Assembly (NCBI RefSeq): GCF_001039355.2
Contig: NW_019775674.1
Span: 157,479 to 185,383 of the forward strand
Direction: 5' to 3'
DNA: 27,905 nt
Source: Lingula anatina
Lineage: Eukaryota > Brachiopoda > Lingulata > Lingulida > Lingulidae
In this document: positions 22,156-27,905 of the stretch, piece after piece
How positions within the stretch are numbered: position 1 is the first letter of the stretch
Layout of the letters: each line of letters starts with the position of its first letter
Notes under the pieces: generated by a model
Databases searched by the model: none
Told to the model about the DNA's origin: nothing
What the model saw: the letters and a program-made list of their open reading frames with translations, nothing else
Made by a program: the position numbers and the translations under genes

Positions 22156-22502
22156 GGTTGCGAACATTTGGTTTGTTGGTTTAAAATTGTTCATACGGAG
22201 CCCGCTCATTCTTAGTACGGTTTCCGTACGCTCTCCATGCGGCCTCCTTGAAGATCGATACGCGTTCGGAAAGCCCCCTACGATATTTTGCACGTACGTG
22301 GTCAACATACGGAAACACAACCTAAAATCCAAACAGTGGATTACATTAAGTTGTGAAAATCTTCACTTCTGTTATGCCGCACGAAAAGGGGTTCACGGGT
22401 ATTATGTCAGCACCGCACAGACATCGTTTGGTAAGTGTAACAACACATACCAAAAAACTTGGATTTTGACTTGCTATTTTCGAAGCGACGGGTCACTGGA
22501 CG

Positions 22503-22703
22503 ATGTCGTATTTCGATGTACTCGATAAAAATGGATTTTCCGCCAGAACAATTATTTTTCCCCATCGAAAAGATCGAAGAATTACCGTATATGTTTATGG
22601 CCGACCAACCTGCCTTAGTGTCGGGAAACGGCTAACATTTTCGATAAGACAATATGGCAGACTGATATTTTCTATCTGTGTATGTTTCCCAGAAGGGTTT
22701 TGA
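22503..22703 (+). CDS. Small ORFs in duplicated unit, copy A (doubtful)
   Basis: Two overlapping frames start here. One of 66 codons (MSYFDVLDKNGFSARTIIFP...) runs to TGA at 22703. Another of 34 codons from ATG at 22531 reads MDFPPEQLFFPIEKIEELPY and ends in TAA at 22633-22635. A strong donor-like GGTAAGTG lies upstream at about 22429. Both frames persist in copy B. In the longer frame I count three replacement and two silent differences between copies, which shows no constraint. Neither matches a family I know. The 34-residue frame has the more protein-like composition and could be a captured N-terminal exon. Confidence 0.2.
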   Translation: MSYFDVLDKNGFSARTIIFPHRKDRRITVYVYGRPTCLSVGKRLTFSIRQYGRLIFSICVCFPEGF

Positions 22704-22706
22704 TAG

Positions 22707-22709
22707 TAA
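22707..22709. other. Target-site duplication TAA, left
   Basis: TAA directly precedes the 949-bp element and recurs at 23659-23661. Copy B has a single TAA at the same point (GATAGTAAAATG). Confidence 0.85.
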
Positions 22710-23658
22710 GGCCACACTTTTTTATTTTTATGGATGACATCCTCTGGGTACCCCAAAATCGGTGCGAGAGGGCGGAAAAAAAAAACAGTCCAAAAAAAAA
22801 AATACTGCTTAAGTAAAGGAATGCTGTCAGTACACAGCTGGAAACACAAATTTTACCACAGAAACACGTATCAAACTAACAATATGTCTTTATCCATGCT
22901 CTCAAAATAGTAAAGCATTGTGAATACTTCGTAGAAATGTAAAAAAAAGTCATGAATAGATATACTTCTTATTACAAAATCTATTAAGGTTATTTCATGC
23001 ATTTTGTTGGTATAGTGTGTCTTTATTTGTATACAGTGTGTCTTTATTTGTATTCTCAGAATATTAAAGCATTTTGAACACTTCACAGAAATGTTTAAAA
23101 AATGATGCAAAGATACCAAATCTATTAAAGGTCATTTCGGACGATTTTGTCTACTTCGACTCACACGGCCAAACTGTCAGGTGGCCTGTCTGACCTTCAG
23201 CCCACCAAATACCTCGACGCCCTTGTCGACCCTTTTTTTGCTACAGGAAACCTGGTAGCCTATGTGCTGCTTTATTCAGAATGTCACTGAAATTTTTCGG
23301 ACCATAATCGCTGGCGGCCGCCAGCCTTTCGCAGAATTGTAAAAAGATGATATCTCCATGCCCAATATCAATGGCATACCAATCCAAAACGACGGCACCC
23401 GTTCTCTTTATAACTGTAATTGTCGTGTAATTTGAAAGTAATCCTAGAGATGAATTTGACGGCAAAGCGGCCACATTTCCACGTGGCGATAATACGCATG
23501 CGCAGAAAGCTCATTTCCTGGCAAATTCAGTAACGACGTTTGCAACAACCGACTTCGTTGGGGGCTGGGGGGGGGATTTCTTTTTTTTTTTTTTCGGAGA
23601 ACGGGCAAAAATCGGAGCGCGCGCAGGATGTCATCCATAAAAATAAAAAAGTGTGGCC
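22710..23658. mobile_element. Harbinger-like non-autonomous DNA transposon (949 bp)
   Basis: The ends at 22710-22742 and 23626-23658 are perfect inverted repeats of 33 bp, beginning GGCCACACTTTTTTATTTTT. A 3-bp TAA duplication plus GG-starting termini is the signature of the PIF/Harbinger superfamily. Copy B provides the empty site. No transposase is present. Inside are an imperfect direct repeat (about 22903-22990 and 23053-23140), a doubled GTGTGTCTTTATTTGTAT (about 23017 and 23036), and a GC-rich part from 23290 with a perfect 16-bp palindrome GCTGGCGGCCGCCAGC (23310-23325) and a GCGCATGCGT near 23500. Each inverted end contains ATGGATGACATCC reading inward. The GC-rich part could be captured host sequence. 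Confidence 0.88.
23241..23474 (-). other. Open frame inside the Harbinger-like element
   Basis: 77 codons without ATG (opens with GTG) read AALPSNSSLGLLSNYTTITV..., with LDWYAIDIGHGDIIFLQFCE and RLAAASDYGPKNFSDILNKA. The composition is protein-like, unlike the AT-rich remainder of the element. It resembles no transposase I know. It may be a captured exon fragment; it is equally possible that it is open by chance in GC-richer DNA. Confidence 0.22.
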
Positions 23659-23758
23659 TAAAATAATTATTAATTAAATCATAAACTTTGTGTTAACAAG
23701 TCTTTTCCTATTAGTTTATCAACATTACGTTGTTGACATATATTGTAAATGTCTGAGC

Positions 23759-23985
23759 GATGATGATGATGATGATTTATTTATTCTTTGTAGTTTAAGG
23801 CCTTTAGCCAACAATACATTACAATCTGTATAGACACAGAAGACATATACAATCAAGGCTTTACATACAGAAATAAATTATGAATACACAATACATATAA
23901 TATAAATACATAATAGATACATTCATAGCTCTATTCCTATAACCTAAGCTTAAGAGTTAACACAATAATACTATGAGCGCATTCC
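23759..23985 (-). repeat. Retroposon-like 3' tail, antisense (copy A)
   Basis: Read on the minus strand this ends 'AAGGCCTTAAACTACAAAG' then AATAAATAAAT and (ATC)6 (23759-23776). A unique sequence closing in AATAAA and a short tandem repeat is how many CR1/L2-type LINEs and their SINEs end. The counterpart in copy B has (ATC)5 (26665-26679). No ORF2 is attached, so this is an inference from the tail only. Confidence 0.35.
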
Positions 23986-24149
23986 CAGATATTTAGATCG
24001 ATCCAACTTTCATGCTAAATTGCTGTCAGCCGACCGCGCACGGAAGTTAATTACCTTACAGCTTTTAGTAGGCGGGACAGACATTTAAGCCGCTAAGCTA
24101 ACAGTAATCTACTGAGACTCCCCACTGGGATAGATCGATCTAAAATCTG
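23986..24149. mobile_element. Short inverted-ended MITE, copy A (164 bp)
   Basis: CAGATATTTAGATCGATC (23986-24003) pairs with GATCGATCTAAAATCTG (24133-24149), differing by one step. The same element sits at 26889-27052 in copy B, so it predates the duplication. Non-coding; no clear target duplication. Confidence 0.6.
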
Positions 24150-24407
24150 TCGGAATGGGGTCTATGTCACCAGTCAATACACAATGGGAGCTGCATCATG
24201 TGTCAACATATGTCACCAGGCTCAAGATTCTGTATGGTATGCTAGCTGCTATTGTCAGGTCAACTTCAAGAAATAATAAGTTATCGATCTTCTTGGAAGT
24301 CGCACGGAGGATGTGCGGCATCTGTACTGAGACGAAGAAGGCTCGGTGACAAACCAATCTACCCTGACCTTGTGGGTGAAATATCAAGGCACCGTACATA
24401 AAGTAAA

Positions 24408-24586
24408 CCAAGGGCGTCCATACCGTGAGGCTGATATCACACAGTCAACTTCTTTCTATTGACATTATAATTTTAAAACCCGTGAGTCATCGTTTCACAT
24501 TTTATAACCAATTGTCTTATTTACACCCAAAGCCAGTGGTGTCATACACATTTTAAATGGAATGAGTATCTTAAACCAATAATACA
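24408..24586. other. 179-bp segment present only in copy A
   Basis: In copy B, AAAAGTAAA joins directly to GGTTGTTG. In copy A 179 bp intervene. TAAACCA occurs at both edges (about 24404-24410 and 24572-24578), but neither inverted ends nor a clean target duplication is visible. It could be an insertion in A or a deletion in B. Confidence 0.7.
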
Positions 24587-24714
24587 GGTTGTTGTACCTA
24601 ATACTCTGTATTCCGGTGTTTACTCTGCACAATACATATCACGTAGACAGCGTGTAGGGTTTACTTAAGGCGTATAATAATATTTGTATAAACCTTTTCA
24701 AAATCGATAACCGT

Positions 24715-25382
24715 CACCCTGAGCTTCAGAGCTCACTTGACACTAACCTTTTCACTGTAGCCTATCTCCATCGTGTCAAGTAACCTCTGATCAGATTCGA
24801 TTGCCTCCGCCGCCCGCCAATCAAATTTAAAAGCCCGCACTCAATGACTCATTGAACGATCTAGCCAATGAACGTGAACGAGTCAAAGCGCGCTTTGTTC
24901 AAATCCGGACCAATCAAAGATAAGGCTGAATATCAGGGACTTGCCGTAACCTGTGGGCAACACGCAAATAACATCGTCTCTCAGTAGATAATGATGCATG
25001 GCCTCAAACTGCTAGACCCTATGGTTTCAATTCCGATTTACTCATATTTTGCAAAGAATAAAGAGATAACTTAACACATTCTTTTTCGTAGTCACTCGCC
25101 TTGCTTTCTTTGTGTACGGTAATACACTCGGAACTACTCGGATGTCTCCGCACTCGACAATGACTTTGTTGTTAGTATGGAGCTTGCGGAATCAGCCGAG
25201 GATTGCCGATTGACGGTCAACCAATCAGCGTTTTCACCAAACTTTGGTGAAAAATTTTGAAACTTGGATTCGATTGGCTTATATAAACTAGGTCAAACTA
25301 TTTTCGTCAGAGGTTACTTGACACGATGGAGATAGGCTACAGTGAAAAGGTTAGTGTCAAGTGAGCTCTGAAGCTCAGGGTG
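24715..25382. mobile_element. hAT- or P-like non-autonomous transposon (668 bp)
   Basis: The ends at 24715-24790 and 25307-25382 are perfect 76-bp inverted repeats beginning CACCCTGAGCTTCAGAGCTC. ATAACCGT flanks both sides (24707-24714, 25383-25390). Copy B carries one ATAACCGT at the empty site. Eight-base duplications with CA...TG ends occur in hAT and P superfamilies, which cannot be separated here. No transposase is present. The interior holds four CCAAT boxes (24817, 24865, 24910, 25221), a 14-bp palindrome CAAAGCGCGCTTTG (24884-24897) of E2F type, an ATTGG at 25273 and TATATAAA at 25280-25287, which look like promoter sequence. Confidence 0.85.
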
Positions 25383-26369
25383 ATAACCGTATACATCCTC
25401 ACAAAAACTCCCTTCTAACAACTGTTTTGTTATCATGACGCTCTGTCTAAAAAATAGAAACTATACTGAGTAAAACAGTAGTGTCCCTGACCCCCCCCCC
25501 TTTTTTTCTAAAGTTTAAATTACCAAGTACATGAGTCCTGTGATATTCATACGGTGCTCTTTAACTGTTCGTGTGTCCCACTTCGAATTCGTGCTGCGCC
25601 TGCATTGAGGCAGGCGTGGGAGTACGAAATCGTTCGGATCCATGGCCTCCGTACATTCCACGACTTTGTTAAACGAAAACTTTTGACATTTTATTTGAAA
25701 CCATGGACCTCTAAGTTGTAGATGGCATTGTGCACACCCTGTTCGGTCATTGTTTGTTGGATTTGGGGTGATCGTCTTGCACAACGCACATCACTCTTAC
25801 TAAAACCGGGCGAGGGGAGCAAGTTACGCTTGCGGCCTCGCTGTTCGCAGGCTATTCGTAGAATCCTTTGGAGATGTCCAACATCCTCCGTACGTGCTTA
25901 CGGGCTCTCTGCGAACTTGAAATTGCGTAAGCAGGACTTGCGTGGGACGTGAGATTATGCGCAAAATTTGGACGCAAACAGCTCGTAAGAGCCCGTACGG
26001 CCGGTTGTGACCGAGGCTTAAGGTTGCGAACATTTGGTTTGTTGGTTTAAAATTGTTCATACGGAGCCCGCTCATTCTTAGTACGGTTTCCGTACGCTCT
26101 CCATGCGGCCTCCTTGAAGATCGATACTCGTTCGGAAAGCCCCCTACGATATTTTGCACGTACGTGGTCAACATACGGAAACACAACCTAAAATCCAAAC
26201 AGTGGATTACATTAAGTTGTGAAAATCTTCACTTCTGTTATGCCGCACGAAAAGGGGTTCACGGGTATTATGTCAGCACCGCACAGACATCGTTTGGTAA
26301 GTGTAACAACACATACAAAAAAAATTTGGATTTTGATTTGCTATTTTCGAAGCGACGGGTTACTGGACG

Positions 26370-26570
26370 ATGTCGTATTTCGATGTAATCGATAAAAATG
26401 GATTTTCCGCCAGAACAAGTATTTTTCCCCATCGAAAAGATCGAAGAATTACCGTATATGTTTATGGCCGACCAACCTGCCTTAGTGTCGGGAAACGGCT
26501 AACATTTTCGATAAGACAATATGGCAGACTGATATGTTCTATATGTGTATGTTTTCCAGAAGGGTTTTGA
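26370..26570 (+). CDS. Small ORFs in duplicated unit, copy B (doubtful)
   Basis: Counterparts of the frames at 22503-22703, open in both copies. The 34-codon frame (26398-26502) differs from copy A by a single residue (L to V at position 8). Function unknown. Confidence 0.2.
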   Translation: MSYFDVIDKNGFSARTSIFPHRKDRRITVYVYGRPTCLSVGKRLTFSIRQYGRLICSICVCFPEGF

Positions 26571-26888
26571 TAGTAAAATGCTTATTAATTAGACCATAAA
26601 CTTTTTGTTAACAAGTCTTTTCCTATTAGTTTACGTTGTTGACATATATTGTAAATGTCTGAGTGATGATGATGATGATTTATTTGTTCTTTGTAGTTTA
26701 AGGCCTCTGGCCAACAATACATTACAATCTGTATAGACACGGAAGACGTATACAATCAAGGCTTTACATACAGAAATAAATTATGAATACACAATACATA
26801 TAATATAAATACATAATACATACATTCGTAGCTCTATTCCTATAACCTAAGCTTAAGAGTTAACACAATAATACTATGAGCGCATTCC

Positions 26889-27052
26889 CAGACATTTAGA
26901 TCGATCCAACTTTCATTCTAAATTGCTGTCAGCCGACCGCGCATGGAAGTTAATTACCTTACAGCTTTTAGTAGGCGGGACAGACATTTAAGCCGCTAAG
27001 CTAACAGTAATCTACTGAGACTCTCCACGGGGATAGATCGATCTAAAATCTG
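26889..27052. mobile_element. Short inverted-ended MITE, copy B
   Basis: Same element as 23986-24149, with arms at 26889-26906 and 27036-27052. Confidence 0.6.
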
Positions 27053-27739
27053 TCGGAATATGGTCTATGTCACCAGTCAAGACACAATGGGAGCTGAATC
27101 ATGTGTCAACATATGTCACCAGGCTCAAGATTCTGTATGGTATGCTAGCTGCTATTGTCAGGTCAACTTCAAGAAATAATAAGTTATCGATCTCGAAGTC
27201 GCACGGAGAATGTGCGGCATCTGTACTGAGACGAAGAGGGCTCGGTGACAAACCAATTTTTCTCAATCTGACCTGACCTTGCAGGAGAAATATCACGACA
27301 CCGTACAAAAAGTAAAGGTTGTTGTAACTGAAAATTCTGCATTCCGGTTTTTACCACGCACAATACTGTAGGATTTACGTGGGACGTATAATAATATTTG
27401 TGTAAACCTTTTCAAAATCGATAACCGTATATATCCTCACAAAATCTCCCCTCTAACAATTGTTTTGTTATCATGACGCTTGTCTGAAAACAGAAACTAT
27501 ACTCAGTAAAATAGAAGTGTCCCTGACCCCCCTTTTTTTCTAAATCTTAAATTACCAAGTACAGGAGTCCTGTGATATCCATATACGGTACTCGTACACT
27601 GTTCGTGTGTCCCTTCGTGCTGCGCCTGCACTGAGGCAGGCGTGGGAGTACGGAAACGTTCGGATCCATGGCCTCCGTACGTTCCACGACTTTGTTAAAT
27701 GTAAACTTTTGACATTTTATTTGAAACCATGGACCTCTA

Positions 27740-27905
27740 CATGGGCGTAACTAGGCATACGCACGGATGCACTGTGCGTACAATTTTTTGGCCAACCATA
27801 ATATTATTTTATTTTTCACGGAATATAAAAGAAAATCCTCTGCTTATTAAAGTCACCTGTATGTACAAGTCCTCTGTATCAATTGTATAGGCACAATTAT
27901 TCTGA
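27740..27905. other. Window end; possible repeat start with hairpin
   Basis: Sequence after copy B starts CATGGGCGTAACTAGGCATA and contains TACGCAC (27758-27764) paired with GTGCGTA (27774-27780). The opening has the look of a dispersed-element terminus, but the window ends before a partner could be seen. The last 100 bp are AT-rich without coding. Confidence 0.35.

Larger units (their letters stand above)
21907..25713 (+). repeat. Tandem segmental duplication, copy A
   Basis: This matches copy B (25773-27739) from CGTCTTGCACAACGCAC to CCATGGACCTCTA in the same order and orientation. I count about a dozen substitutions by eye over the first 800 bp. Copy A is longer because of insertions at 22710-23658 (949 bp) and 24715-25382 (668 bp) with their target duplications, and an extra 179 bp at 24408-24586. 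Subtracting these leaves about 2.0 kb, equal to copy B. A C10 run at 25491-25500 is C6 in copy B. A 7-bp hairpin (CGCCTGC...GCAGGCG, 25597-25616) is kept in both. Confidence 0.92.
25773..27739 (+). repeat. Tandem segmental duplication, copy B
   Basis: Copy without the two transposons, separated from copy A by 59 bp (25714-25772). It contains the element E right end to CGGTTGTGACCGAGGCTT (26004-26021), the small ORFs (26370-26570 and 26398-26502), the retroposon-like tail and the short MITE. Copy B begins inside element E, so the duplication breakpoint cut that element and E was present first. Confidence 0.92.

Noticed and set aside
21958-22332. 124-codon minus-strand frame, also at 25824-26198
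   Set aside because: It spans the end of element E and adjoining DNA, matches no family, and overlaps frames open on the other strand; its presence in both copies follows from the recent duplication.

Overview
The window looks like gene-poor, repeat-rich nuclear DNA from an invertebrate, most likely a marine animal such as a mollusc. Reasons: there are no long open frames or operons, microsatellites are abundant, coding traces are broken by splice-like junctions, several eukaryotic transposon classes are present, and one gene relic belongs to the SAP plus YqaJ-exonuclease type that I associate with invertebrate genomes. The phylum is an inference. I see no complete, intact host gene and no canonical rRNA or tRNA gene. 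A run of 164 N at 11985-12148 is an assembly gap.

Left part (1-5540): simple repeats; a dispersed repeat with GACA/AACA tracts (453-747); two pairs of direct repeats (1190/1911 and 2036/2360), one carrying a 51-base A tail; an antisense LINE reverse-transcriptase relic (2690-3530) whose active-site box reads YPND; and a (TC)(TG)(AG) compound microsatellite able to fold back (4053-4165).

Middle part (5541-15720): a decayed two-exon SAP-domain start followed by a YqaJ-type nuclease tail (5594-7408) with an in-frame stop and a one-base frameshift. Then a repeat or exon-like module at 9713-9840 that returns inverted at 11856-11984, against the N gap, plus a few short coding-like fragments, a tRNA-derived SINE head (about 15045-15158) and long stretches where I see nothing.

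Right part (15718-27905): a dense nest of transposons. One element family (element E) with the terminus CGGTTGTGACCGAGGCTT occurs at 16118-17425, 20348-20438 (inverted), 20447-22155 and 25773-26021. The first copy carries a solo LTR (16435-16962). A tandem duplication of about 2 kb (copy A 21907-25713, copy B 25773-27739) acts as its own control: copy A has gained a 949-bp Harbinger-like element (3-bp TAA target duplication, 33-bp perfect inverted ends) and a 668-bp element (8-bp duplication, 76-bp perfect inverted ends, promoter-like interior). Copy B preserves both empty sites. Two more insertions, the solo LTR and a 146-bp MITE, also have empty-site relatives in the window. Relative ages of insertions can therefore be read from the sequence alone.

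No set of genes here works together as a pathway. The interest lies in the layered transposition history, possible capture of host promoter or exon sequence inside mobile elements, and the broken SAP/YqaJ gene.
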